This document shows positions 49,105 to 59,300 of a stretch of 64,000 nucleotides of DNA, one piece after another. The stretch lies in assembly GCF_009709675.1 (NCBI RefSeq), contig NZ_WMLB01000022.1:124001-188000 (forward strand). The letters are read 5' to 3'. Source of the DNA: Agromyces bracchium. GTDB taxonomy: Bacteria > Actinomycetota > Actinomycetes > Actinomycetales > Microbacteriaceae. The position numbers and the translations under genes are program-made. The first letter of the stretch is position 1. Every line of letters starts with the position of its first letter. The notes beneath the pieces were generated by a model. That model was not told the origin of the DNA. It searched no databases and was given only the letters and a program-made list of their open reading frames with translations.

Positions 49105-49209
49105 TCACCCCAGCGTAGGCGAGCGCGCGCGCACCGGGCGGAGCATCCACAGGGCGTCGGCTGGGAGTCTGCGGGGAAGCGGCTGACTAGGCGCGCCTAC
49201 GATGGGCAC

Positions 49210-50076
49210 ATGGCCGACGCTCCGTTCGCCGTCGCAGCGGACCTGCACGCGCACACCACGGTCTCCGACGGCACGGACACGCCCGCGGAGCTCGTCGCCG
49301 CGGCATCCGCCGCCGGCCTCGACGCGCTCGCGATCACCGACCACGACTCGACCGCCGGGTGGAGCGAGGCGATCGACGCCGCACGTCGGCACCGCATCGG
49401 CCTGATCCCCGGCATCGAGCTCTCGACGCGCGAGCAGTTCACGAGCGTGCACGTGCTCGGCTACCTCATCGACCCGACCGACGAGGCGCTCCTCGCCGAG
49501 ACCGCGCGCATCCGCGACTCGCGGCTCACCCGCGCCGAGGCGATCGTCCGGCGCATCGCCGCCGACTACGACCTCACGTGGGACGACGTGCTCGCGCAGA
49601 CGAGCGACGGCGCCACGATCGGCCGCCCGCACATCGCCGATGCGCTCGTCGCGCGGGGCCACGCCTCGACGCGCTCCGACGCCTTCGCGGGCATCCTGCA
49701 CTGGCGCTCGGGCTACGCGCAGCCGCACTACGCGCCCGACCCGCTCACCGGCATCCGCCTCATCCGGGCCGCGGGCGGCGTGCCCGTGCTCGCGCACCCG
49801 GGCACGCGCGGCGCCGAGGACGTGGTGCCCGATCGCCGGCTCGCCCGGTTCGCCGCATCGGGCCTGTTCGGCCTCGAGGTCGACCACCCCGAGAACACGG
49901 AGGCCGCGAAGCCGCGCCTGCGCGAGCTCGCACGCCGCCACGGGCTCGCGATCACGGGTTCGAGCGACTACCACGGGCGCGGCAAGGTCAACCGCCTCGG
50001 CCAGTACACGACCGCACCCGAGGTCGTCGCGCGCATCCTCGCGGAAGGGCGCGGGAGCGAGCCGTTCCTGCCGTGA
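49210..50076 (+). CDS. PHP-domain phosphoesterase
   Basis: 288 aa. PHP metal motifs DLHAHTTVSDG, ITDHDSTAG, GIELSTRE, VLAHPGTRG and SSDYHGRGK. Closest in layout to the RNase AM / 3',5'-nucleotide phosphatase (YciV/TrpH) group, which breaks down pAp or trims RNA 5' ends. ATG 49210 with TACGAT 6 nt upstream. Divergent from the nuclease-like gene. Confidence 0.9.
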   Translation: MADAPFAVAADLHAHTTVSDGTDTPAELVAAASAAGLDALAITDHDSTAGWSEAIDAARRHRIGLIPGIELSTREQFTSVHVLGYLIDPTDEALLAETARIRDSRLTRAEAIVRRIAADYDLTWDDVLAQTSDGATIGRPHIADALVARGHASTRSDAFAGILHWRSGYAQPHYAPDPLTGIRLIRAAGGVPVLAHPGTRGAEDVVPDRRLARFAASGLFGLEVDHPENTEAAKPRLRELARRHGLAITGSSDYHGRGKVNRLGQYTTAPEVVARILAEGRGSEPFLP

Positions 50077-50100
50077 CGAGCCGCTGAGGCGGGCGAGACG

Positions 50101-50145
50101 CGGAACGGGCCGGATGCCTCGTGAGGAGGCATCCGGCCCGTTCCG
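50101..50145. terminator. Bidirectional terminator between the PHP and DEAD-box genes
   Basis: Perfect 20-bp arms (50101-50120 and 50126-50145), loop GTGAG, with GGATGCC in the stem. Convergent genes on each side. Confidence 0.85.
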
Positions 50146-50184
50146 ACGTGTCGTGCGGCGGCTCGCGCTCGTGCGCGTGTCGCG

Positions 50185-51696
50185 TCAGGCGGTGGGCGCC
50201 GTCGACGGCGCTCCCGCCGCGCTGCCGCCCGAGCGACCGCCGCGGCGGCGACGGCGGCGACGCGGGGCCGCGTTGCCGTCGTGGTGCTCCTTGCCCTTGC
50301 CGTCGTGCGTGCCCGCGCCCGGCTCCTTCTCCTGAGCGGCGCCGGACTCCGCGGCGGCGGCGTCACCCGTCGCGGCGCCCTCGCCGACCGGCCGGCCCGA
50401 GCGCGTGCGACGGCGCGACCGCGAGCCGCGCTCGCCGGAGGCATCCACCCGCCCGCCGTTCTCATGGCGACCCGCGGTGCTCGACCGCGACGGTGCCGCC
50501 GTGGGCGCCGCGGGCTTCAGGCGGCCCTTCGTGCCCTCGGGGATGTCGAGGTCGGAATAGAGGTGCGGGCTCGACGAGTACGTCTCGGTCGGCTCGGGCT
50601 GGCCGAACTCGAGGGCGCGGTTGATGAGCGCCCACTTGTGCAGGTCGTCCCAGTCGACGAACGTGACGGCGATGCCCGTCTTGCCGGCGCGGCCGGTTCG
50701 GCCCGCGCGGTGCAGGTAGGTCTTCTCGTCGTCGGGGATCGTGTGGTTGATGACGTGCGTCACGTCGTCGACGTCGATGCCGCGCGCCGCGACATCCGTG
50801 GCGATGAGCACGTCCTTCTTGCCCGCCTTGAAGGCGGCCATGGCGCGCTCGCGCTGGTCCTGGTTGAGGTCGCCGTGCACCGCCGCGGCGTTGAAGCCGC
50901 GGTCGTTCAGCTCCTCCACGAGCTTGGCGGCGGCGCGCTTGGTGCGCGTGAAGATCACCGTCTTGCCACGGCCGTCGGCCTGGAGGATGCGGGAGATCAC
51001 CTCGTCCTTGTCGAGCGAGTGCGCCCGGTAGATGAGGTGCTTGATGTTCGCCTGCGTCAGGCCCTCGTCGGGGTCGTTCGCGCGGATGTGGATCGGGCGG
51101 CTCATGAAGCGGCGCGCGAGCGCGACGATCGGGCCGGGCATGGTCGCCGAGAAGAGCATGGTGTGCCGGGTCGGCGGGGTCTGCGCGAAGAGCTTCTCGA
51201 TGTCGGCGAGGAAGCCGAGGTCGAGCATCTTGTCGGCCTCGTCGAGCACCATCTCGGTGACGTTCTTCAGCGACAGCAGGCGCTGCGAGGCGAGGTCGAG
51301 CAGACGCCCGGGCGTGCCGACGACGATCTGGGCTCCGGCCTTGAGCTGCTCGATCTGCCCCTCGTAGGCCTTGCCGCCGTAGATCGACACGATCTTCGTG
51401 GGGCGGTTGGAGGTCGCTAGCTCCAGGTCTTCGGTGACCTGCACGCACAGCTCGCGCGTGGGCACCACGACGAGCGCCTTGACGCCCGGCTCGGGGTCGT
51501 CGCCGAGGCGCTGGATGAGCGGCAGGCCGAACCCGAAGGTCTTGCCCGTGCCGGTCTTCGCCTGGCCGATGATGTCCTGCCCGGTGAGGGCGAGGGGGAT
51601 GGTCTGCTCCTGGATGGGGAAGGCATCGGCGATGCCCTTCCCGGCGAGGGCCTCGACGATGTCGGGCGCGATGCCGAGTTCGGTGAAGGTGGTCAA
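50185..51696 (-). CDS. DEAD-box ATP-dependent RNA helicase (RhlE/DeaD-like)
   Basis: 503 aa. Q motif (FPIQEQTIP), AKTGTGKT, PTRELC, TPGRLLDL, DEAD, SAT, then the C-domain with VIFTRTKRAA, ATDVAARGID and HRAGRTGRAG. A basic, disordered tail (about 395-503) with PRRRRRRRGGRSGG probably binds RNA. The start is TTG at 51696, giving MTTFTELGI; AGG lies 8 nt before it. It matches Rv3211 of M. tuberculosis in neighbourhood. Confidence 0.95.
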   Translation of the reverse strand: MTTFTELGIAPDIVEALAGKGIADAFPIQEQTIPLALTGQDIIGQAKTGTGKTFGFGLPLIQRLGDDPEPGVKALVVVPTRELCVQVTEDLELATSNRPTKIVSIYGGKAYEGQIEQLKAGAQIVVGTPGRLLDLASQRLLSLKNVTEMVLDEADKMLDLGFLADIEKLFAQTPPTRHTMLFSATMPGPIVALARRFMSRPIHIRANDPDEGLTQANIKHLIYRAHSLDKDEVISRILQADGRGKTVIFTRTKRAAAKLVEELNDRGFNAAAVHGDLNQDQRERAMAAFKAGKKDVLIATDVAARGIDVDDVTHVINHTIPDDEKTYLHRAGRTGRAGKTGIAVTFVDWDDLHKWALINRALEFGQPEPTETYSSSPHLYSDLDIPEGTKGRLKPAAPTAAPSRSSTAGRHENGGRVDASGERGSRSRRRTRSGRPVGEGAATGDAAAAESGAAQEKEPGAGTHDGKGKEHHDGNAAPRRRRRRRGGRSGGSAAGAPSTAPTA

Positions 51697-51829
51697 ATGT
51701 CTGCCTGTCCGTGATGCGGAATTCGGGTGCGCCCAGTTCCGATCGACCGGCGCACGGCCGCGGTTCCATCGCCCGCGGCGGGTCCCAGCCTATCCGAGCG
51801 GGCTGCAAGGCCCCGGATATGCTGTGCTC

Positions 51830-52543
51830 GTGGTCAATTGGTCGATGTCGCGCCGTCCCCGTCCGGAGACCCCGAGGCTGCGTCCGCGGGTCGCGCCGAC
51901 CGACCTCACCCGCGTCGACTTCACCGAGTTCACGCCCGATCCCGTGCCGTTCCTCGGCCAGGCCGCGTACATCCAGCTCGAGTTCTTCGAGAGCCTCGCG
52001 AAGGCCGTGGCGACCGCCCCCGACCTGGCGTCGAAGGAGGGGCTGAGCGCGGCGGCCGGCGTCGCCCTGCGCAAGCACCACGAGCTCATCGCCGAACTGC
52101 GCCGGCTCGGCGCCGACCCCGCCGAGGTCATGGCGCCGTTCGCCCCCGCGGCCGACCGGTTCCGCCAGGTCACCTCGGGCGCCGACTGGTTCGAGCTGCT
52201 GCTCGGCATCCACATCACGTCGGGGATGCTCGACGACTACTTCATCCGCCTCGCGGAGGGGCTCCCGCACGAGCTCCGCGCACGCGTGCGCGCCATCCTC
52301 GGCGAGTCGCGCTCGGCCGAGGTCATCGAGCGCGAGCTCGAGCGCGCGATCGCGGCCGACGCGACGCTCGACGACCGGCTCGCGCTGTGGGGTCGGAGCC
52401 TCGTCGGCGACACGCTCCTCATCGCGCGCTCCGCCGTGCGGGCGGCCGGCTCGGGCGAGCACGGCCCCGACGTCGAGCCGGTCTTCACCGAGCTCATCGC
52501 GTCGCACACGCGACGGATGGACGCGCTCGGGCTGACCGCCTGA
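51830..52543 (+). CDS. Ferritin-like MiaE_2-type protein
   Basis: 237 aa, all-helical. Ferritin-like di-iron pattern: QLEFFESLAK, KHHELIAELRR and GDTLLIARSAVRAAG. Similar to the actinobacterial MiaE-like family (putative tRNA-modifying hydroxylase); activity unproven. GTG start with TATGCT 6 nt upstream. Divergent from the DEAD-box gene. Confidence 0.85.
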   Translation: MVNWSMSRRPRPETPRLRPRVAPTDLTRVDFTEFTPDPVPFLGQAAYIQLEFFESLAKAVATAPDLASKEGLSAAAGVALRKHHELIAELRRLGADPAEVMAPFAPAADRFRQVTSGADWFELLLGIHITSGMLDDYFIRLAEGLPHELRARVRAILGESRSAEVIERELERAIAADATLDDRLALWGRSLVGDTLLIARSAVRAAGSGEHGPDVEPVFTELIASHTRRMDALGLTA

Positions 52544-52569
52544 GCGGGGCCCGGGCCTCGGGTCGCCGG

Positions 52570-52608
52570 GCCTGCGGCCCGCGAGTCGCTCGGTCGCGGC
52601 CCGCAGGC
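52570..52608. terminator. Bidirectional hairpin after the MiaE-like gene
   Basis: 15-bp arms with one mismatch (52570-52584, 52594-52608), GCCTGCGGCCCGCGA and its near complement. Between convergent genes. Confidence 0.65.
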
Positions 52609-52618
52609 GCGCGGGCGG

Positions 52619-52924
52619 TCAGCCGCGCGCGAGGCCGAAGCGAGCGAGGTGCGCGAACGTCCGCGCGTCGTCCTCCTGCCGGCGACGGGCGAGCAGGTGG
52701 CCGGTTCCGGCCGCGGCGGCAGCGGATGCCACGAGCGAGATCACCCAGATCCATCCGCCGTCCCACGGCATGCCGAGCCAGGTCAGGGCGACCCACACGA
52801 CCGCGGCGACGCCCGCGCCGACGGCCGGGACGAGCACGACGCCGCGGAACTCGCGGCGAGGCAGCGCGAAGTGGGCGGCGAGGCCGAGGATGGCGCCGCC
52901 CAGCGTGACGAAGAGCAGTTCCAT
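52619..52924 (-). CDS. Small membrane protein
   Basis: 101 aa with three hydrophobic segments (about 3-20, 28-50, 58-80) and a basic tail. Not recognised. ATG overlaps the DUF3107 stop as ATGA, so it is made from the same mRNA. Confidence 0.8.
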   Translation of the reverse strand: MELLFVTLGGAILGLAAHFALPRREFRGVVLVPAVGAGVAAVVWVALTWLGMPWDGGWIWVISLVASAAAAAGTGHLLARRRQEDDARTFAHLARFGLARG

Positions 52925-53148
52925 CAGCCGACGAAGCCGATCTTGCGCGACTCCTCCGTGCCGATCTCGACGTACGCGAGCGCGGCGGCGGGCACCACGT
53001 AGACCGTGCCCTTCGCGTCGGTCAGGCGCAGCACGGGCGACTGCCCGCTGAGCGCCGCCGAGACGGCCTGCTCGACCTCCGCCGCCGTCAGCGAGGTCTC
53101 GAAGGAGAGCTCGCGGGGGGAGTTCTGGATGCCGATACGAAGGTCCAC
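52924..53148 (-). CDS. DUF3107 family protein
   Basis: 74 aa: VDLRIGIQNSPRELSFE, then VEQAVSAALSG, VVPAAALAYVEIG and RKIGFVG. Universal small actinobacterial family (Rv3208A in M. tuberculosis), function unknown. GTG 53148 chosen because AAAGG lies 8 nt before it; the longer GTG at 53172 adds MSTTERRT without support. Confidence 0.92.
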   Translation of the reverse strand: MDLRIGIQNSPRELSFETSLTAAEVEQAVSAALSGQSPVLRLTDAKGTVYVVPAAALAYVEIGTEESRKIGFVG

Positions 53149-53241
53149 GGTGCGCCTTTCTGTCGTTGACACGACACTACGACACGCGGGGGTGCGAGCC
53201 GGACGCGTTCACTGTCGGCGGACACGGATACCGTGGGCGGC

Positions 53242-56200
53242 ATGCAGCACGAAGCGACCACCGCATCCGCCGTCGTCGACCTCGTGCCGGCCCTCGCGGC
53301 GGGCGGTCACGCCGCGGTGTTCGGGGCTCCGGGGTCGGGCAAGACCCGGCTCGCGATCGAGCTCGTCGCGCATCGCGTCGGGCTCGGGCTCGACCCGTCG
53401 CAGGTGCTCGTGCTGTCGGCGACGCGCCGCACCGCTGCGGCCATGCGCGACGCGATCGCGCTGCGGCTCGACCGCACCACGCGGGGCGCACTCGCCCGCA
53501 CCGCGAACGCGGTCGCGTACGACCTCGTGCGTGCGCGGACCGGTCGCTCGGTCACGCTGCTCACGGGCGCCGAGCACGACCAGGTGATCGGCGAGCTGCT
53601 CGAGGCGCAGGCGATCGACGGGGGCGGGCCCGAGTGGCCGGAGGCCCTCGCACCCGACGTGCGCGAGCTGCGCGGGTTCCGCTCCGAACTCCGCGACCTG
53701 ATGATGCGGGCGGTCGAGCAGGGCGTCGGCCCCGACGAGCTCGGGCGACTCGGCGCGGCCGCGTCGCGCCCGGAGTGGAAGGCGGCGAGCGCCTTCCTCG
53801 CGGAGTACGCCGAGGTCAAGGAGCAGCTGCGACCGACCCAGTTCGACTCCGCGGAGCTCGGAGCGTACGCCGCGTCGATCGTGCGGCGCAGCCTGCACGA
53901 CCCCGACGACGAGCGCGCGCTCGGTGCGCTCGGAGCGCTCCGGCTGATCGTCGTCGACGACGCGCAGGAGGCCACCGAGGGCACCGCCGCGCTCCTCGGC
54001 GCGTTCGCCGCACGCGGCGTCGAGATCGTCGCCCTCGGCGACCCCGATGTTGCGAGCAACGGCTTCCGTGGCGGCCGCGCCGACCTCCTCGGCTCGCTCG
54101 GCCGGGTCCTGGGCGGCGCCGAGGTGCGACGCGTCGAGCTGCCCCGCGTGCACCGCGGTCGCCCCGCGCATCGCGAGCTCCTCGCCCAGGTCACTGCGCA
54201 CGTGGGCACGGCGCTCGGCGGCGCCCACCGTTCCGCCGGGCTCGCGCACGACGGCGACCGCGACGACGACCCGCTCGAGGCCGTCCTCGGCATCGAGGCG
54301 CCGTCGCCGGGGGGCGAGGGCGCCGCGATCGCCGGCCTGCTCCGCGAACGTCACCTGCTCGACGGCATCCCGTGGTCGTCGATGGCGATCGTCACCCGAT
54401 CCGGTTCCGAACTGCCCGCGCTCGCGCGATCGCTCGCCGCGGCCGAGGTGCCGGTCTCGGGCGGCGCGGTGCGAGCGGCGCTGCGCGACGCCCCGGGCTC
54501 GGCCGGGCTCCTCGCGGCCGCTGCGGTCGTGCTCGACCTCCAGCCGCTCGACGCCGACCGGGCGACCGCGCTGCTGACCGGCCCGCTCGGCCGGCTCGAC
54601 CGCGTCGGCCTCCGCCGACTCCGGCTCGCACTCCGCCACGAGGAGCTCGCCGGGGGCGGCGTGCGGAGCGCGGACGAACTGCTCGTCGAGGCCCTCGGGG
54701 CTGCCGGCGGGTTCGCGACGATCGACGCTCCGGCCGGTCGACGTGCGTCGCGTCTCGCGCGGCTGCTCGACTCCGCGCGGCGGGCGGCGGTACGAGGCGC
54801 GACCGTCGAGGAGCTGCTCTGGCGGCTCTGGCACGACAGCGGGCTCGAGGCCGAGTGGGCCTCGCAGGCCGCCGGCTCGGGCGTGCTCGCCGACGAGGCG
54901 AACCGCTCGCTCGACGCGGTCGTCGCGCTCTTCGCCGCCGCACGGCGGTTCGTCGAGCGAGAGCCGGGCGCGCCCGCCCGCCGATTCGTCGACGAGGTGC
55001 TGCAGAACGCGCTCCCCGAGGACTCGCTCGCGCCGGAGCGCGGGGCGGAGTACGTGGTCCTCGCGACGCCGCCCGCACTCATCGGCCGCGAGTTCGAGGT
55101 GGTCGTGGTCGCCGGCCTCCAGGAGGGCGTCTGGCCGAACCTCCGCCCGAGAGGCACGCTGCTGCACGCGGCGGCGCTGCCGCGTGCGGTCGCGGCGGCA
55201 CGTGCGGGGGAGCCGGTCGGCGAGGAGGAGCCTGCGGCATCCGTGCGGGCCTCGGTGCGCGCCGACGAACTGCGCCTGTTCGCGCTCGCGGTGTCGCGCG
55301 CGTCGCGGCAGGTCGTGCTCGCGTGCACCGCGAACGACGACGAGCAGCCCTCGGTCCTGATGGGTCTCGCACCCGCGCGGCGTGCCGCGCGACGGCGGCG
55401 CCCGCTGCACCTCAGGGGCATGGTCGGCGCGCTCCGGCGCGACGCCGGGGCGGGCGACCGCGAGGCCGCGGCCGCGATCGCGCTGCTCGCCGAGCACGGC
55501 GTGCCCGGAGCGCATCCCGACGAGTGGTACGGCATGGCCGAGCCCACGACGACCGCGCCGCTCGTCGACCTCGACGGTGATCCCGACGCGCTCGTGCCGG
55601 TCTCGCCGTCGCAGATCGACCGCGTCGAGGAGAGTCCGCTCGGCTGGTTCGTCGACCACGTCGCCCAGCCGCCCTCCGGCCTCGCGGCCTCGATCGGCAC
55701 GATCGTCCACGCGGTCGTGGAGGAGGCGGCGCAGCAGGCGGGCGACATCGACGTCGAGAGCCTGTGGGCCTCGGTCGAGCGCCGGTGGCGCGACCTGCGC
55801 TTCGAGGCGGGCTGGGTCGCCGAACGGGAGCGCCGGGGCGCGCGGAAGATGACGGAGGGCGCGGCCGACTACCTCCGCGATGCGGAGGACGACGGGGTGG
55901 TCGTGCTCGGCGCCGAGGGGCGGTTCACGCTCGTCAGCGGCCGTGTGCGCATCACCGGCACGATCGACCGGGTCGAGGCGTCGCCCGACGGCACGACCGT
56001 GATCGTCGACCTCAAGACCGGTCGCACGCCGCCGACCGCGGCGAAGACGGCCGAGCACCCCCAGCTCGCGGCGTACCAGCTGGCGGCGCGCGCGGGCGCG
56101 CTGCCGAACGAGGGCCGACTCGGCGGAGCCAAGCTCGTCTACGTCGCGCGCCCCGTGGGCGGCCGGCTCTACACCGAACGCGCCCAGCAGCCGTTCGACG

Positions 56201-56352
56201 ACGAGGCCGAGACGGCGTTCCGCGACCGGCTGGAGGAGGTGGCCCGCGTCATGGCGGGAGCGCGATTCGATTCGCCCGTGGAGTTCGCGCACGGGTCGAG
56301 GTTCGGCGACTGGCAGTACCGCGTCCACCTCGTCCCGGCGGTGTGCGCGTGA
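53242..56352 (+). CDS. adnA: AdnA-like helicase-nuclease subunit
   Basis: 1036 aa, large subunit of the actinobacterial AdnAB double-strand-break resection enzyme. N-terminal UvrD-like motor with Walker A GAPGSGKT (about 28-35), but motif II reads VVDDAQE (about 238-243) instead of DEYQD, and motif III is GDPDVAS. C-terminal RecB-type nuclease: IGTIVHAVVEEA, GTIDRVEASPDG, VDLKTGRTPP, HPQLAAYQLA. ATG 53242 follows TACCGT by 7 nt. Its TGA overlaps the adnB GTG. In mycobacteria AdnA is the weaker motor, which fits the altered motif. Confidence 0.92.
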   Translation: MQHEATTASAVVDLVPALAAGGHAAVFGAPGSGKTRLAIELVAHRVGLGLDPSQVLVLSATRRTAAAMRDAIALRLDRTTRGALARTANAVAYDLVRARTGRSVTLLTGAEHDQVIGELLEAQAIDGGGPEWPEALAPDVRELRGFRSELRDLMMRAVEQGVGPDELGRLGAAASRPEWKAASAFLAEYAEVKEQLRPTQFDSAELGAYAASIVRRSLHDPDDERALGALGALRLIVVDDAQEATEGTAALLGAFAARGVEIVALGDPDVASNGFRGGRADLLGSLGRVLGGAEVRRVELPRVHRGRPAHRELLAQVTAHVGTALGGAHRSAGLAHDGDRDDDPLEAVLGIEAPSPGGEGAAIAGLLRERHLLDGIPWSSMAIVTRSGSELPALARSLAAAEVPVSGGAVRAALRDAPGSAGLLAAAAVVLDLQPLDADRATALLTGPLGRLDRVGLRRLRLALRHEELAGGGVRSADELLVEALGAAGGFATIDAPAGRRASRLARLLDSARRAAVRGATVEELLWRLWHDSGLEAEWASQAAGSGVLADEANRSLDAVVALFAAARRFVEREPGAPARRFVDEVLQNALPEDSLAPERGAEYVVLATPPALIGREFEVVVVAGLQEGVWPNLRPRGTLLHAAALPRAVAAARAGEPVGEEEPAASVRASVRADELRLFALAVSRASRQVVLACTANDDEQPSVLMGLAPARRAARRRRPLHLRGMVGALRRDAGAGDREAAAAIALLAEHGVPGAHPDEWYGMAEPTTTAPLVDLDGDPDALVPVSPSQIDRVEESPLGWFVDHVAQPPSGLAASIGTIVHAVVEEAAQQAGDIDVESLWASVERRWRDLRFEAGWVAERERRGARKMTEGAADYLRDAEDDGVVVLGAEGRFTLVSGRVRITGTIDRVEASPDGTTVIVDLKTGRTPPTAAKTAEHPQLAAYQLAARAGALPNEGRLGGAKLVYVARPVGGRLYTERAQQPFDDEAETAFRDRLEEVARVMAGARFDSPVEFAHGSRFGDWQYRVHLVPAVCA

Positions 56353-59300
56353 GCGCGGTCCGGATCGGCGCCGACGAGATCGCATCGCGCCTCGGCCTGC
56401 ACCCGCCGACGCCCGAGCAGCGCGCCATGATCGAGGCCGACCCGCGCGGGCGCAGCATTGTCGTGGCAGGTGCAGGCAGCGGTAAGACCGAGACGATGGC
56501 GAACCGCGTGGTGTGGCTCCTCGCCAACGGTGTCGTCGACGTGCCCGAGGTGCTGGGTCTCACCTTCACCAGGAAGGCCGCCGGCGAGCTCGCCGAGCGC
56601 GTGCGCGAGCGGGTCGGGCAGCTCGTGGCCGAGGGCATCGCCGACGTGCGGCTCGATCCGCTGGAGTCCGCGGCGGTCTTCACGTACAACGCGTTCGCGG
56701 GTGCCATCTACCGCGAGCACGCGCTCCGCATCGGCCGCGAGCCCGACGCGTCGATCCTCGGCGAGGCCGCCGCGTGGCAGCTCGCTCGAGCGATCGTCTC
56801 GGCGTCGGCCGACGAGCGACTTGTCGAGCTGGATGCCTCGCTCGACCGCGTCACGGGCGCCGTGCTCTCGCTCAGCCGGGCGCTCGCCGAGAACGTCACC
56901 GACAGCCGCGACGTTCGCGCGTTCGCGCGCGAATTCCTCGCGATGCACGACCTGCCGATCGAGGCGCCTCGCAAGCGGACGCCGTTCGACACCTTCGTCT
57001 CGGCGCTCGGGGTCGTCGAGGCCCTGCCGCCGCTCCTCGAGCTCGCCGATGCGTACGCCGCCGAGAAGCAGCGCCGCGGGGTCGTCGAGTTCTCCGACCA
57101 GGTCGCCCTCGCCCTGCAGATCTGCACGGCGCATCCCGAGGTGGTCGCCGAGCACCGCGAGCGGTACGCGACGGTGCTCCTCGACGAGTACCAGGACACG
57201 AGCGTCGTCCAGACGCGCCTGCTCTCGACGCTCTTCCGCGACCATGCGGTCATGGCGGTCGGCGACCCCGACCAGTCGATCTACGGATGGCGCGGGGCGA
57301 GCGCCGCGAACCTGGCGCGCTTCGGTCGCGACTTCTCCGAGTCCGGCGAGGCGGTCGCGTACGACCTGTCGACGAGCTGGCGGAACCCCGTGATCGTGCT
57401 CGACGCGGCCAACGCGCTCATCGCACCGCTCGACGGCGGCATCCCGAAGGCGCCGCTCCGGCCGTCGCCGTTCGCCGGGGCGGGCCGTCTCGACGTCTCG
57501 TGGTCCGAGACGATCGACGACGAGGCGGCGGCCGTGGCCGACTGGCTCGCCGAACGGATGCGGCCGGGCGGACGCACGGGCGCCCTGCTCTGCCGCACGT
57601 TCGCGCACGTCGACCTCTTCGCGACCGCGCTGCGCGAGCGCGGAGTCCCGGTGCACGTGCTCGGCGTCGCGGGGCTGCTCGACCAGCCGGTGATCGCCGA
57701 CCTCGTGTGCGCACTCCGCGTCGTCCACGACCCGACCGCGGGCTCGGAGCTCCTGCGCCTCCTCGGCGGCGCGCGGTGGCGCATCGGCACCGCCGACCTC
57801 GCGGCGCTCGGCGCGCTCGGCAAGTGGCTCTCCGATCGCGACCTCTCGACGAGGCGCCTCGCCGACGAGGTGCGCCGCGGCATCCGTGGGTCGATCGCCC
57901 CCGACGAGTCGCCCTCGATCGTCGACGCGCTGGACTTCGTGCTGACCGCGCCCGACGACCATCGGGCGCTCGCCGGCCTCAGCGAGGAGGGTCTCGCGCG
58001 GATGCGACGGGCGGGCGCCCAGTTGCAGGCGCTCCGACGTCGCGCCGGGCTCGGCCTCGTCGACTTCGTCACGCTCGTGCAGCAGGAGCTGCTGCTCGAC
58101 ATCGAGGTCGCGGCGAACCCGGCCCAGCCGCTCGGCGCGGCGAGCCTGGAGTCGTTCGACGACCTGGTGACGGGCTTCGCGGACTCGGCCGAGCATCCGA
58201 CCCTCGGCGCGTTCCTCGGCTGGCTCACCGAGGCCGAGCAGCGCGACCGGCTGAGCCCGCGACAGGACGAACCAGAGCCGGGCGCGGTCCAGGTGCTCTC
58301 GATCCACGGTTCGAAGGGCCTCGAGTGGGACGTGGTCGCGATCCCGCGGCTCGTCGACGACGAACTGCCGTCGAAGCCTCGGAGCAACCGCGGCTGGCTC
58401 GCGTTCGGCATCCTGCCCGACGAGTTCCGCGGCGACGCCGACGAGATCCCGCAGCTGATGTGGCGCGGGGTGCAGAGCCAGGCGGAGTTCGACGAGGCCG
58501 TCAAGGCCTACTCCGAGGAGAACCGGGAGCGCCATGCCGAGGAGGAGCGCCGCCTCGCCTACGTCGGGCTCACGCGCGCGCGGTCGGAGCTCCTGCTCTC
58601 CGGTTCCTGGTGGGCGACCCAGCGGGCGCCGCGCGCACCGAGCCCGTTCCTGCGCGAGCTCGTCATCGCCGGTGTGGTGGATGCCGCGGTGCTGCCGACC
58701 ACCCCGGCGGAGCCGGAGAACCCCCGGGCGTCCGACGCGGCCCGTGTGAGCTGGCCGCTCGACCCGCTCGGCGCCCGGCGTCCCGCCGTGGTGCGCGCCG
58801 CCGACGCCGTGCGCGAAGCGGCGGCACTGCCCACCGGCGCCGGCATCGGCCCCGCGCTCGCCGACGAGTTGCGGATGCTGCTCGAGGAGCGCCGACGCAG
58901 GGGCGAATCGCGCGGTGCGGCGGGCGTGCCCACGCGCGTGCCGGCGTCGCGCTTCAAGGACTACGTCGACGACCCCGACGCCGTCGCCGCCGAGCTCGCA
59001 CGGCCGATGCCGCAGCGCCCGTATCGCGCGACGCGCATCGGCACGCTCTTCCACACGTGGGTGGAAGAGCGCTCGGGCGGGTCGGCCGCAGGGCCCGCCG
59101 GACCTGCGGCGGCGCCCGGCATGCCCGGGTCGGTCGCGTCGGTCGGGGCCGGCGGTGCGTCGGCCGACCTCGACGCGCTCGACTTCGCGTTCGACGATGC
59201 GCCGATGGCCGACGACGTCCTCGTCGACCCGGTCGACGCCCGCCTCGAACGACTCCGCGCGACGTTCGCGGCCTCCGAGTGGGGCGATCGCAAGCCGGTC

